In this document: positions 41,861-54,228 of the stretch, piece by piece
Position numbering within the stretch: position 1 is the stretch's first letter
How the letters are laid out: each line of letters starts with the position of its first letter
Origin: Earliella scabrosa
Lineage: Eukaryota > Basidiomycota > Agaricomycetes > Polyporales > Polyporaceae
Length of the DNA: 64,000 bases
Direction of reading: 5' to 3'
NCBI GenBank assembly: GCA_022605405.1
Contig: JABYQQ010000006.1
Location: forward strand, 2,108,001-2,172,000
Made by a program: the position numbers and the translations under genes
The notes under the pieces: generated by a model
The model's input: the letters and a program-made list of their open reading frames with translations, nothing else
The model's database searches: none
Told to the model about the DNA's origin: nothing

Positions 41861-42044
41861 CTCGAGGAACAAGTTGGACCATTCAAGTTGAGCCTCAGCG
41901 TCCAACGATCCGATCTTGAGCGTTAATCTTTCCGGAAGCGTATTGCAGTGACGGAGTGCCATTGTTCTTAATTGCAACCACCACATCCACTACACGCTCG
42001 CATACCAGCACCAATATTCACCTCGTTGTTGCTCTGGTAACATC

Positions 42045-42790
42045 ATGGAGAGCAAAAACCCTGCACTCTGGGAGAACGGGCAGTATCTTGAAGAATGGGA
42101 CCCTGTTAACCCGAACAGACACTCCGACGCGGCACGGAAGGCCCAAGCAGCGGTATGCTAACCATTACTCCGTGATTGAGATCAACTGAATTTGGCTAAC
42201 AGAAATTGGAGCGACTGATGAAAAATCGTCCTCCTCGAGACGTCCTCCCTCGACGCGAGTTGGCAAACCGTGGTCCCAACAAACCACCGCTCCACTACTA
42301 TGGCTTTCCCTTCACTAAACAATACGCCATCGACTACGCCATCCGCCATCGCCTCACCGTCCCGCTCATAGGAGAGGTGCGTGAGGTTTTTGGAGGCAAG
42401 GAGGTCTTCGACTTCGGTGACGTGGACGACAGTCATTTCGCCGACCCCGAACTCCGCCATTTCATCGTCATCGCTTCGCAGCACTTTATGCTCAGGGATC
42501 TCTCCGATAAGTGCGGGATGCGACTGCAGTCCGGCAGTCCGTTTTCATTGGACTGGGATGGTATCGTCGCGCTGTGGTCGAACTATGACGCGAAGGAGCG
42601 CTACGCGATGTGCTACAACTACGAGGAGGTGGTCGATGTTTTGAGGTCCGCGATGAACGAAGGCGACGGCCCTGAAAGCAAGCTGCAGTGGTGGTTTGAC
42701 TGGGTCAACGACGTGGTATGTGTCATCTGCCCTCCCCATGCCGTGCATTGCTCACAGCTGGTCCAGGGCGTCTCCAGGAGCGTCGATTGA
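42045..42790 (+). CDS. Conserved-looking protein of unknown function
   Basis: Exons 42045-42152, 42203-42715 and 42758-42790 join in phase to 217 residues. The sequence is well mixed and globular: MESKNPALWENGQYLEEW, PPLHYYGFPFTKQYAIDYAI, DWDGIVALWSNYDAKERYA, and a C-terminal VNDVLVQGVSRSVD. There is no signal peptide or membrane segment. I do not recognise the family. Codon use and intron style match the host genes. Confidence 0.65.
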
Positions 42791-43353
42791 GGTCTTTGTG
42801 TCTTGTTCCGTTGTCAGCCTCTATTGAAATGTAATTCCCGAGTCCTTCTGCATTGTCTGTCTTCTCTCTTTTGTCGCGGGATGGGCTCACCCGCAAGACC
42901 TCGCGATCGTCCACAAGCCGAGAGTCTGAGGGATCATTGGACTCGATGCTTGACATAGTTTGTGTATTCACAATCGAGCTGTTAGAAAGTCGGTGAATCG
43001 CTCACGAAGACTGACCAAGTCAACGACCGTCGACGGGACAGAACGCACCGATACCAATGTGTTTGTCATGTTCACCTACACTCGATTCGTTTTTATTCAA
43101 TGCTATCTCTGTGACTCCTGCTCACTGAACAGATCCGATAACCCGAGGCGCGGGTAGACGGCGAATGAGGTCATGCATGGTCGGTGAGGTTCCGGCACAG
43201 AGGATCTCAATGCATATACGCAACGCCTGCTCGGAATCCTCGAACGTCTGGAGTACGCAGGTCGTGAACCACTCGCGGCGGTGCGGGTCGTGTCGCTACG
43301 CTGGACAAGCCCAAAACCATCGTTCATTCGAGCCTTTGTAAGTGTTCACATGT
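42791..43353. other. Intergenic
   Basis: A spacer between convergent genes with only short ORFs. Nothing is supported. Confidence 0.5.
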
Positions 43354-45086
43354 TCACCACTCCCGCAGAGAGCCATCAGGTCCGGTCCACACGGCATTGC
43401 GCCACGCCTTCTCCGACGCGTGTTTCGCTGCCATCTCCCTGACGAGGCCTTCATTAACCTCGATCCCCAGCCCTGGTCCTGTGACACACGCGAATGGCCA
43501 TAGTCAGCACTTCGCTTCGTTCAGAAGGCACGGTACGGTACCTGTGAGAGCCTCGACATATCCGTCCTTGATGGCGAACACCGAGGGATCGACGAGGTAC
43601 GTCAGCAGGTCCGCACCCTCGTTGTAATGCATCTAGCCACACAGACATCGTCAATCAGTATGTCGTCCTCGCGCGGTCCGCCATGGTAACCACAGTTCGC
43701 ACCTGCAAGCTCATCTCTTGAATCATGACTGCGAACTACGCTCAATAGGAATGTTCACATGCGAGATGAAGCGACGACTGACAGTTCGGTGCAGCAACGT
43801 CGACCTGCATGCACGCCGCAAGTGCGATAGGACCGAGCGGGCAATGAGGGGCGAGCGCGACGTCGTACGTCTCCGTGTAGGACGCCAGCCGATGGAGCTC
43901 GCTGATCCCACCGCAGTGGGCAACCTGCCCGCATCCGTCCGTCAGACTGTCAGTCCGTCGGCCGAGCCCACCAGCACGCAAGGTCACGTACGTCCGGTTG
44001 CGCGATATCGATAGCGCGGCGTTCGAGGTACGGACGGAACTCGTAGCGGGAGAACAGCCGCTCCCCGAGCGCGATCGGCGTCGACACCATCTTCGCGAGG
44101 TCCGCGATCTCCTCCGGCTGCGTGGGGAGCAGCGGTTCTGCAGACAGCCCGCACCATCAGTTCACTCTCGCCCGCCCAGCAATCCCGCACTCGCAGGACG
44201 AAAGGAAGGCGTGCCTTCGATGAACAGCGGCTGCAGCGGCTCGAGCGCCCTCGCGAGCTGCTTCGCCATGCCCTTATGCACGCGCCCATGGAAGTCGATC
44301 CCGACGTCCAGCCCGAGCTCCCTTACGTCGCGCACGCGCGCGACCGTCTCCTGCAGCACCGCGGGCGAGTCGATCCAATCCACCCCGTCCGTGCCGTTCA
44401 TCTTGACCGCGGCGAAGCCCTGCGCGCGGCGCGCAGCCGCGCCGGCGACGACGTCTGAGGGCTTGTCGCCCCCGATCCAGCCGTACACCTTGACGCGGTC
44501 GCGAACTTTGCCGCCGAGGAGCTGCCAGACGGGCACGCCGAGCCGCTTGCCTTTGATGTCCCAGAGCGCGATGTCGAGCCCCGAAAGCGCAGACTGCGAG
44601 AGGATCGATGATTCCCCGAACCCATTCGGAGGGTGCAGCCGATGCAGCGAAGCTCGTCAGCACGGTCGCTCTTCCACCGCTCCGGGATGGTAGGTTGGGA
44701 ACGCACCATGAGGACGGGCCCGCCGCGGTAGAAGCGGGCGCGATAGGCATGCTGCCAGATGTTCTGGATCTGGTCCGCGTCCCAGCCGACGAAGCGTTCG
44801 GCGAGGTCCTTGTACGCGCCCTCGACCGCCTCGGTGTGGCCCTCGAGCGTGCCTTCGCCCCAGCCGACGAGGCCCTGTTCGGTCTCTACGCGCACGAAGA
44901 GCCAGCGCGGGGGCACGCGGAATACCTAGACAGGGTCGGGGGCGGTTTGGGTGGGGTTTGGGTTTGGTGTCGATGGGGTAAGATGCATATGGGAGGTTCA
45001 CCCGGTTAGCATCAGGGAAGGCGATCGATGTGGTGGGGTGCACTTACTTCAATCTTTGCGATCTTGTCGGGAGTTGCTGTTGCCAT
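43354..45086 (-). CDS. Galactonate dehydratase-like enzyme (enolase superfamily)
   Basis: Eight exons on the minus strand (45048-45086, 44707-44925, 44215-44593, 43992-44137, 43783-43924, 43703-43728, 43542-43632, 43354-43478) give 388 residues, the usual length of DgoD-type D-galactonate dehydratases. Family residues are in place with the E. coli spacing: Asp186 and His188 in IDFHGR, Glu212 in FIEEPLL, Glu238 in ALGER, and His288 in APHCPLGPI. The C-terminus [13 protein letters not shown] and SLREW also matches. The enzyme would dehydrate a sugar acid such as galactonate to the 2-keto-3-deoxy acid, in the cytosol. Exact substrate is inferred. Intron 3 begins with GC, not GT; only that choice restores the invariant IEEPLL. 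Confidence 0.9.
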
Positions 45087-45477
45087 TTGCGAAGCTATGA
45101 AGGTAATCAGAGAATCGTGAGCACAGGGAACTGGTGGCAGAATATGTCGAGCTCGTATGCTTATGAGGCCGTATGGGAGTCAGCTGGACGACAAGCGCGG
45201 GCCGACGGTGCGGAAGGGTCACGATGCTCATACAAGAGGGACGGAGCACCCGGTGGAGAAGATGGCATCGATGCGATGGGTAACAACGTTGGAGAAACAT
45301 GCAGGGTTCCGGTTCAGTCCGTGTATGATATGCTATACGAGAGGTTTCCTACGGGCCATCGACGACAACACAGGAAGATGAACGAGAACTTAGCGAACAA
45401 GGATACATGTAACGTAAATTCACTAGAATGCCCCCAGGAACCGATGAAGAAAGTGAGCTGGAGCGGACTGGGACTCG
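45087..45477. other. Intergenic
   Basis: The region carries the 5' flank of the galactonate dehydratase-like gene and the 3' flank of the SET gene. No further gene is seen. Confidence 0.5.
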
Positions 45478-46780
45478 TCAGTCCGGGCCAGAGAGCGTCA
45501 TGCGGGGAAGCGCGCCTGCGAGTTGGTGCGCGCGGGGATTGGCCCAGTACATCTTGAACGTGCGCGCAGAGGGACTGTCTGGGCCGACCGTCACGCAGGA
45601 CGACTCCCAAGCCTTTCGGACCCACGCCTTGGCGTTGGCGAAGTCGGAGACCTGTGGAGCATGCAGAGTTGATAGGCATAGTCTCATGAGTGGCCTAAGG
45701 GGGAACCCACCATGACACAAAACTGGAAGGCATCGAAGCAGAAAGACGGCACCAAGTGCACCAAATCCTCTTCTTGCAGCAACCGGATTGCGAACTTGAT
45801 CTATGCACGATGCAGTCGCGTTCAGGAATGAGGGAGAGACTGAAACGGGGTATATGCATGCTCACCTTCCTCAACCCGAGCGTCGGCTCCTTCCCGCACT
45901 TCCCAATCTCCTCGTAGACCCTCTTCACCGCCGCCCGCCTCTGGTCGCTCTCCGCCAGTTCCTCGCCCTCGAGCGAACATGCTTCACACGTGCATGTGAA
46001 CCCGAAGGCGTTCTCTATATCGGCCTTTCGCTGTGCCCGCCTCTTGAGCACGTCGACGCCGATGTAGCTGATGCAGAGCTCTTCGTCGACCTCGATGTCG
46101 CGTATCGCGCGGAACACCATCTCCTGCGTCTCCGCGTCCCACGAGCGGGCCATGTTGGGGATGCAGGAATGGTTGATCCGAGATGCTTGAAGGAAGATGC
46201 CGTCCCTGTGCCCACCAGTCTGCACCTTCTCCACCACCTCATCCTCCTCCGCTTGAGCACCGGTTTTACCAGGGAATACACCGCAGGGCAAGGCATTGGT
46301 CTCGAAGATCCCAAGCGCTGGGAGGAGCGTAGACTGGCCTGGACGAGGGGTCTTGTACGCATTCCATAGGGTGAAGAATTGGCACTGCTCGTCGCGCGTG
46401 CACTGCGCGAGTCTCGACATGATTGTGGAGTTCGACCGTCGAGGCAGCGGGGGTTGCGTGAACAGAGGTGCCTCCGATAAGATGATGGAGCCTTGGGATA
46501 TCGGACGGATGGCGAAGAGCCCGAGGCCGCCTGTCAGAGGGGAGGCAGCGATCTCGAATGCTGGCGACGCGTCCTCGGTGGAGGGGGTGGACGACTGCTT
46601 GCGTTCGCGGCCGGCAGAATCGTCGTCGTCGTCTTCCTCCTCGCTCTCCTCGTCCATGAGGGGCTCCAGGGTGGGGGTATGAACAATGTACAGCGAAGAA
46701 CGAGAATGGCGGTAGGTGCTCGCGGCCGGGCGCAGTGGGGGCCGCTCAGGGAGGGTCAGGGTCTCAACGCGAGTGGCCAT
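45478..46780 (-). CDS. SET-domain protein (SMYD-like methyltransferase)
   Basis: Exons 45866-46780, 45711-45800 and 45478-45651 give 392 residues. After an acidic, low-complexity N-terminus (Asp/Glu run at about 43-55), the SET domain begins near 75 (GGLGLFAIRPISQGSIILSE). It carries the cofactor-binding RINHSCIPN (201-209) and the catalytic-side ELCISYIG (234-241). A post-SET zinc cluster CTCEAC follows at 263-268. Helices fill the C-terminus (IRLLQEEDLVHL, AKAWVRKAW). No MYND finger is visible between the SET halves, so it is closer to fungal SET5/SMYD-like single-domain proteins. It probably methylates lysine on histone or non-histone protein using S-adenosylmethionine; target unknown. Confidence 0.88.
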
Positions 46781-47742
46781 GTCAGCAGTGCCAGAACTCG
46801 ACGGGGGGAGAGGTCAGGCAGAGGGCAGCGGCAGAGAGGGAGAGGGAAAAGATGGTGAAGGCTGGGGCTCTGGCTGGGAAGGTGCGACGGCGAAGGGCCA
46901 CGAACATGCGTGCGCGGACAGCCGTCAGGCAAGTGCGGGGAAGGCCGCGCATGGGGGCGAGCCTAAGCTCTATCCTGCGATCCGGCCTGTCGACGTTGAT
47001 GAAGGGCATGAGGCTACCTATCCGTCTCTGAGCTCACAGGCACGCGTCGTGGGAGCTCCGTCTTGCGGGGAGAGGTCTGTATATATGCGCACCGACAGCC
47101 AGTCTGGACGGTCGCAGAGCGGTCGAGAAACCGTCAGCGTCCCGGCCGTGGGCGTTGAATGTATTCTGGTTCTCACCTCGAACAACGGATGCAGAGGCTC
47201 TCCCGGCTTCCAAGGCTCCCAATCGCCGCCACGAGTCGAACACTCACAGTTCAGAGACACAAGCAAGCCGCGTGTAGAGTCAGAAGAGCATTCGCGCCGA
47301 CCTCCGAAGGAACGCTGGAGACGACCTGAGAGGACGAGGACAACCCGGGAGCAGCGCTGAACAGCGCAGGCGATGGCGGATGGTCTCTAGGCTGCTGGCG
47401 TCGGATACAGAAGGGTATTCTGGGGTGTGCACTTCCACGAAGACTAGCCGGTTGGCGCTGCGCGAAACGGGGTTGCAGCTACCGCGCTACAGAGGCTAGA
47501 GCAACCAGACGGTCTAGGTCTCCTCAGCTGGGTGGCAGATCTGCGAGCTGCAGCGAGGGATCATGGGCGTTGCTCGGTGGTGGACGACGCGGACCAGATG
47601 CAGGACGACGAGAGGAGGTGGGCGTCGGCGATGAGCGCGTGAGCAGGCATGAGCGTCGCGCAGGCGAAGTCAACGGGCGCCTTTCTGGTTCGTCCTCGAC
47701 GTCCATCACGCTCTCTCCGCTGCTCCCTCGCACTTCCTCGCC
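46781..47742. other. Intergenic between divergent genes
   Basis: This is the shared upstream region of the SET gene (-) and the PWI/SR gene (+). A 214-codon plus ORF overlaps the SET start antisense and is Arg/Gly/Glu-rich; I take it as compositional. A TATATATGC occurs near 47080. Confidence 0.45.
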
Positions 47743-49432
47743 ATGGCGGACGCAGGTGTGCTGTGCTCGTGTACTCGTCTTGTGCTGGCTAACGTCTTCC
47801 CCAGGGTTCTTCAAGGGCACTTCTGCCGACCAAGACCGTCGGTTTTCCGACAAAGAGCTCAAGCTCCTCAAAACGATGAAGTTCCCTCCGGAATTCGACA
47901 AGAAAGTACGAGACTGGTGTACCTCCTTTAAACTTCCATGCTGACCCGTTTTCTCCCAGGTCGACATGCGGAAAGTGAATCTATCCGTCATACGACCATG
48001 GATCGTCAAGAAGGTCGTGGAACTCGTGGGCTTTGAGGACGAGGTGGTGGTTGAATATGCCATGGGACTGCTCGAGGATGACTCGCAACCAGTGCGTACG
48101 CCTTTGACCTCGCTATATGCTATGGCAAGTGACCCCCGTCACGCAAGACACCCGACCCGCGCAAGATGCAAATCAATCTCACCGGTTTCTTGACAAACTC
48201 AACACCCGCATTCATGTCCGCTCTCTGGAGCCTGCTGCTCGAGGCGCAGGACTCTCCTGCCGGAGTTCCTCGTACTTTTGTCGAAGAAAAGAAAGAAGAA
48301 ATGCGTCAGGCACGAGCGGGAGATACACGTGCCATCGAAGAACGCGACCGCCGCGCCCGTCTGGACGAAATACGCGCAACAGAACGCGAAGGACGTGAAG
48401 GTCGTGGTGGTGCTCGAGGTCGCGGCCGCGGCAGAGGAAGGGGCGGCCGAGGTGGGTTTGATGACGACCGTGGCGGTAGGGGTCGTGACGGCGGATGGGG
48501 TGCAAGAGGCGGGGTGCGTACATCGACTTATCCTTCTCCACCGCCATTCTCACCCACAAGTGCAGCGTCCGAGCGGACCAGACCGCTCCCCTCCTCCGCG
48601 CTCTCCACCTCGAAGACGTCGGTCCCCCTCACCCAGAAGCTCTCGTTCCCGCTCCCGCACTCCGCGCAGATTCCGTTCACCCCCTCGTGGCGGACGCTCT
48701 CTGTCGCGCACGCCTCCACCGCGTTCTCCGCCCCGTCGCAGACGCTCCCCTCCCCGCAGGTCGCCCTCGCGTTCGCGATCTCCGCCGCCCAATCGGCGGC
48801 GCCCCCGCTCTCCTTCGGCATCTCCGCGGTCGCGCGACCGCCGTCCACGCGACTCGCGCAGCCCTCCTCCACGTCGTAGACGCTTCTCATCCCGTTCGCC
48901 CTCTCGCAGTCGCAGCCCTCCTCCACCCAGAGGTGGGGGTTTTGGTCGACGGCGCAGCCTGCGTAGAAGTCGATCACCCCCTCGTAGACGCCGTCGGAGC
49001 CCTAGTCTTGCTCGAGACCGGAGCCCGCCGCCACGCAGACGCAGTCCTCCACGGAGAGCAGGCAGGGCGACCAGTCGTGACAGCAGTAAGAGCCGCACGA
49101 TGGACACTGGCAGCGAGCGTCCTGGGACGTCTGCGTCTCGGGATCAAAATAGCAAGATGGACGTTGATGGCAAGGAAGACGGTGGTGAACTCAAGATACG
49201 TGGCCAGGCGGAAGCCGAGCGTCGGAAGGACGAGATGGATGTCGACAAGGATGCGGTGAGCATTATCGCCTCATCCCTACCTCAGGTACAAACTAATCAT
49301 ACGATTCCTCAGGTAGATCGCGCTGAGCTGGAGAGGCGCGAGAGCGAACTGAAGGAGAAGGCGTTACGCAACAAGGTTGTGCGTACGCGCAAAAGCAGCG
49401 CCAACGCGGGTGCCTCTGGTGCGGGCAACTGA
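47743..49432 (+). CDS. PWI-domain SR-rich splicing factor (SRRM1/SRm160-like)
   Basis: Exons 47743-47755, 47805-47905, 47960-48091, 48148-48513, 48566-49255 and 49313-49432 give about 473 residues. Residues of about 30-120 form a PWI domain: VDMRKVNLSVIRPWIVKKV with the Pro-Trp-Ile signature, then TELVGFEDEVV-like and NLTGFLT helices. Next come a charged helix (about 135-165), an RGG/GRG tract, and a long Arg-Ser/Arg-Ser-Pro-rich region. The end is acidic and coiled (AELERRESELKEKALRNK). SRRM1-type proteins bind nucleic acid through PWI and bridge splicing activators in the nucleus. The last intron (49256-49312) is a multiple of three, so its retention would only add 19 residues. Confidence 0.88.
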
Positions 49433-50190
49433 TTCGTAACCTCCATGTCTTCCTCTCTTCACTCAACCCATGCTTACGTTCTGTTTCCATGCTGTAATAG
49501 AGCGACTTTTACTTTCTTATTCCCCCGAGGTCCTCCACGTTCACCCGTTCGTACCACCCGTAAACGTATCGCTGTGCATGTACTTGCTATTCCTGCTCCG
49601 TATTGATTGCCCTCCTCTCGTGCCAGAAATACGCAGGCTATAACTAGCACGCATCCGGGTCCATATCCGCGACGCGCGGTGCGTCAATCGCCAAGCAGCC
49701 CTGCGATACTGCCTCCAACGATTCCCCGGTATGTCCTCGGCCTAATGGCGGATCCCTAATCTCTCGCGCAGCGCACTTCACCCTTCTCACCGGCGCATGG
49801 GCGGGGAATAGTTGCGGTGGTATCCCGCCGCAGATGACCGGTAGCTCCACTAGCCAATTCTCCTGAATTCTCCCCGCACCATGCCAACCCGTGTTTGAGT
49901 GTGCGAGAAGGGCGAGCAGGCGAGCTTCGCAACGCGTCATCGTGCGCTGAGTGGTTTTGCGGCCAATTGAGGCGCGGTATCCCAGGCTTCGTCTCGTCGC
50001 GCTCTAGCGAACTACGGCCGAGTTTTACGACGAGCGTCGGTGCGGTGCGGTAGACGAAGGCGTACAGCGATAGCGCGATAACGAGCAAGGGTGCGTGCGG
50101 GTATATAACGTGGTGGTTGAACTCATCGGGGCTCCCCAGCACCGACTACTCCTCCCTTTCGAGTTCTCAGTGCTTAGACCTGTTGCCAAA
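49433..50190. other. Intergenic, AA9 promoter region
   Basis: No gene is seen. The last 100 bp hold the TATA box of the AA9 gene. Confidence 0.55.
50102..50108 (+). promoter_or_regulatory. TATA box of AA9 gene
   Basis: TATATAA lies 83 bp upstream of the ATG at 50191, a normal distance for a strongly regulated fungal secretory gene. Confidence 0.6.
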
Positions 50191-51653
50191 ATGCTCGCCA
50201 AGGCTATCCTCGCTGCGTCTCTCGCCGCCTCTGTGACCGCCCACGCCACGTTCCAGCAGATGTGGATCAACGGCGTCGACCAGGGCTCGTCCTGCGTCCG
50301 GCTTCCCCAGAGCAACTCGCCCGTGACGAGCGTCACCAGTCCCGTGCGTGCTCCTCCACTGTTGTGCAGCCTACTCGTGTTTACCGTGCTGACGTCGCTC
50401 CATTGGGTGTGTATCTAGGACATCGCGTGCAACGCCAGCCCGAAGAGCAGCCAGGGTATCTGCCAGGTCATGCGTCAGTACTATCCTGTCCCCTTGCTTG
50501 TCGAGCTGCTTTGTCTGACCCGGTGGGCGTGTAGCGGGTGACGAAGTTACCGTCGAGATGCACCAGCAGCCCAACGACCGGTCGTGCGCGAACGAGGCGC
50601 TCGGCGGCGCCCACTACGGTCCTCTCATCGTGCGTGCCAGAAGCCAGTACATAAGGCCCAGGATACATAAGACTGACGCTTCGCATGATGTTCATAGGCA
50701 TACATGGCCAAGGTCGACGACGCCCGGACCACGGTCGGCTCCTCGGCGAAGTGGTTCAAGGTCGCGGAGATGGGCCTCCCGTCGAGCAGCCCTGACTACT
50801 GGGGCACTCGTGCGTACCTTCTCTCCGGTGCATGCTATGTGCGCTTGTTGTGCTGATTTGGTCTGGTCTTGATGTGCTGTTGTGCAGAGGTGTTGAACGT
50901 GAGTCGTCTCATCGCAGTTGGGGATGAGGGGCTTTGAGGCTTATCGAGCGAGCGTTGTAGGACAACTGTGGCCACTTCACCTTCAAGGTGCCCGCTAACC
51001 TCGCTCCTGGTAACTACCTCGTCCGTGCGGAGGCTATTGGTAAGTATACCTACGAAAGTGCAATTGTCGATGGTCTGACATCTGTGCAGCCCTTCACACC
51101 GCAGGCGGCGTTGGCGGTGCTCAGTACGTGTTCATCCCGGTGCTCAGGGACACTACTGACCGCCGTATACCATCTTTAGGTTCTACATGTCCTGCTTCCA
51201 GGTCAACGTGGGTGTTATCGACCGTCTACGTCGCACATGCCGACGCTCATACTCTCCAACCACTTCAGGTTGGCGGCTCAGGCTCCGCCGCTGGGTCACC
51301 AACCGTCAGCTTCCCCGGTGCATACAGCGCCCAGGACCCTGTACGTCCTCACTCCAATCCTACAGCCCACTTACGTACGTACTAACCTGACGGCGACGCA
51401 GGGTATCCTCATCAACATCTACCAGCAGCTCAACTCGTACGTCAGTGAGTGCACCGTTCTTCGCATCGAGCCCTCTCGTGGTTGCTAAGCGTGTCTGCTC
51501 TCAGTTCCCGGCCCGTCGCCGTTTGCTACGACTTCGCCGACGGTGGCGACTACGCCGTACCCGACGACCGCGACGTGGAACACGGCGCAGCAGCCTACCG
51601 CTGTCCCGACCGTTGTGCCGGCTCCTGGCACGCCGGGAATCCCCAAGGCTTGA
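50191..51653 (+). CDS. AA9 lytic polysaccharide monooxygenase
   Basis: Eleven exons (50191-50343, 50419-50473, 50535-50629, 50698-50809, 50888-50898, 50961-51039, 51090-51123, 51180-51207, 51269-51340, 51402-51444, 51505-51653) join in phase to 276 residues. A 17-residue signal peptide ends in TA before His18, which becomes the copper-binding N-terminal histidine (HATFQQMWING). The second copper ligand is His96 in GGAHYGP, the axial tyrosine is Tyr182 in QFYMSCFQ, and the H-Q-Y motif is His171/Gln180/Tyr182. A Ser/Thr/Pro linker of about 60 residues follows with no carbohydrate-binding module. The secreted enzyme oxidatively cleaves cellulose or related glucans. Exon 5 is only 11 nt. Confidence 0.93.
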
Positions 51654-51827
51654 GCACATTCGCGCACCAATACAGTGGGCATGGGAGTATGAGATCCGAA
51701 ACTATAGTTACTACGACAATGGAACTAGTGCTCCGCACCAACGAAACGCATATATACATCGACGTCAGCCACTTGCGTAGAGAACTGAGCATCCATCAAA
51801 CAGACATCTTGCCACGCAGTCACAAGC

Positions 51828-53348
51828 TCACTTGGCCTTCCTCGCGTACTCGTACTCGAGAAGCCGAGCTCGTTCCTTCCACTTCGCAGAAGCAGAAACG
51901 ATGCGTTGATGTGCGTTACGCCTAGCAAGTTGGTTTTCCTGCAAGTAGGAGTCGGGTGAGTCGAGTTGTGTACCAAGGATAAATACTGAGGTGAGACAAA
52001 ACCTACTGGCGACGCGTTGTCTCTGGCTTTGCGTATAGCTGATAAGTACGCCCCGATCTCGGTTTCCAGCTAAAAACCGGTACTGAATGCCTTCTTCCAA
52101 TCTCGGTGTGAGACGCGAGCTCACCTTCTCCTTCGTATCGGAGAGTACAATCTTCGCCAATTCTCCCTGCTTGTCGAGGTTCCTCTGTATGCCTTCTATG
52201 TTCTCTAGGACTTTATTCACTTCGTCGGAGGGGTAACGCTGCACGGCTGCTACCACCCCCTCCAGCTTAGGGCGAGCAGATCCGAGCATGACTTCGTAGG
52301 CCCAGTAGCCAAAGCCGATCAGCCATTCAAGAATAGCTCCCTTGTAGAAGATGCGTCTACCAGTGAGCTGTTCACCCCGTCCTCCGTCCTCCCTCGACAT
52401 GACTTTGTTGAACGCTTCCACCGTCTTCGCCCTGGCTTCATTCATGTCCACGGGATGTTGTTCACCAGAGCCATTGGAGAAGATGCCGCGTCCAGACGAC
52501 AGCCTACGCAACAGACTCTGAGCAGTATTGAATGCACTCTGGGCGCCTTCCTCGAGTTCCCGTTGGCGCTAAATCACCGTAGCATGAGTATGGTTCACAG
52601 TCGAGTACGAGCATCATGCTGTACCTGTGCTTTGGAGCTGTTCAGGTGATGTCAATAATCATATGAGACAGATGGTCTAAAAGAGCCAGCGTACTTTGCC
52701 AATTGCTCCTCGAGGCCAGCGACTTCCGCTTGCGCTTGCGCAAGCTCAGTGCGGATCACGGAGTTTCGTGCTCCGAGTGATGCACGGATATCTTCTCCGA
52801 GTTGTCGAAACGCGGACTTGAGGATCCCGTATTGTCCAATATGTTCTAAGCTTATGCCGGTCAAGCTCTAAAGCGATTTTTAATGCACAGGCAACAAATA
52901 GGTTCTAGTGATAGTTGGATACCTCTTTGAGCGTATCAAGATCCGTGATGAGGTCGCTGAGGGCATTGGGATCGTTCAAGTCGTCTTGTAGCAATACGTA
53001 GTCTAGTGGCTACCGTCAATCAATGTGGCGTAATGATTGGTACATACCAGAGTAGATACTAACCGTCGATATACGAAGCAAGCTCTATAGCAGCAACATC
53101 GGAGGCACTGAGAGTGTCTCCAAAGGACTGTAACATATAAAATGGTTATCGCAGGCCATCTTCATGTCAGGCACGTTTTCTCACTTTATAACTTGTGGCC
53201 AGACGCTTGCCGAACGTGGTTTGTGCAAAAGCGTCGATCCTTCGCAGGTCGGACTCAAGGGTGGTCATGGAGCGACGCAACTCTTAGCAGTAATGCAGAG
53301 GGAGGAGATCTGCATACCAATGCCTTGGGAATCAGGCTTGGATTGCAT
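51828..53348 (-). CDS. Coiled-coil protein with hydrophobic segment, possible pore-former-like partner
   Basis: Seven or more minus-strand exons read in phase from the ATG at 53348 to the TGA at 51828. Exon tracts lie at about 53348-53318, 53250-53180, 53130-53065, 53010-52925, 52867-52700, 52570-52140 with a further split, then 52070-51990 and 51945-51828. Most of the protein is predicted long amphipathic helix rich in Glu, Gln, Arg and Leu. One short hydrophobic, aromatic segment (ILEWLIGFGYWAYEVML, near genomic 52310) interrupts it. There is no signal peptide. Together with its divergent neighbour at 54.2 kb it resembles two-component alpha-helical pore-forming proteins of the ClyA/Xax/Cry6 type. 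This is inference from architecture, not a sequence match. Several splice sites are uncertain. Confidence 0.5.
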
Positions 53349-54228
53349 GGTTCCGACGGTGACAATGGAGTTTGCAGGAGCTCTGTAGAACTGTTGGGTA
53401 GCTGTAGGACTATCGGGTGGCTGCTGGACTGGGGGCTTATAAAGTCTAGTACCACTGGCATGCGGATACCGTCGGACCAGCAGTTGCCGGTCAAGTGAAG
53501 TAGACGGCGCTCGGCATGAATTCGGTGCATACGGATGACATGCAGCGTTCGCCGGAGAAGATGCATAATTCCCTCATGCCCAAGCAAGCTCAAGGGTTCC
53601 TGTCAAACAACGCTGTTCCTTCCTTCAACTTTAACATGCGTGGTGGCTACGAAGCAGCTCATAGCCGACTGTAATTGGCATGCTCACAGGAGTTCCACCT
53701 GCACTATCACGCATGGCGGTTGGGAAGCAGCCCGCAACCTGCTGTTCAGTGACATGTTTACGAGACATCCACACTGCAGCTGATCGCAAGGTATCCCAGC
53801 CCCAAACCCTATCCAGATGAGTCACTGCCGCCATAATGCTTCACCCCAAATCCGTAGAACTGAGGTGTACAAGCTGCATGAAAAATGCTCATCCATGCAA
53901 CTCGTAATGATCCTGATGGACTGCAGAGTAATACACTCACTGCGCGCCTCGCCTTCCTGTAGCTACGTAAGTTTAAGTTGCGCGCTCCGAGTCATCGTGC
54001 CCACCTGTCAGTTCCTTGTGAAGTCAATGTAGTCGGTGTTATGGAAGGTGGACGTTGTCCACCATGAGGGTCAGCTGAGGACTTGAGGGCGCTGGTTAAA
54101 ATAAGCATATCTGGAGTACCTGTACAGCGGCAAGGGACATCGCCGCGATTAGATATAAGTTCGCTGGACAGAGCGGCGGAAGCCCATCTCAACACATCCT
54201 CCCATCGTTGAGTCACTCGCCATCTATC
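53349..54228. other. Shared upstream region of divergent gene pair
   Basis: 880 bp lie between two divergently transcribed coiled-coil genes. There are only short ORFs. The region could co-regulate the pair. No clear TATA pair was found. Confidence 0.45.

Noticed and set aside
46716..47360. 214-codon plus-strand ORF
   Set aside because: It overlaps the SET gene start antisense, is low in complexity and has no domain; best explained by composition.
48528..49107. Long minus-strand ORFs (150-185 codons) opposite the SR-rich gene
   Set aside because: They mirror Arg-Ser-Pro codon repeats of the real gene and have no splice or motif support.
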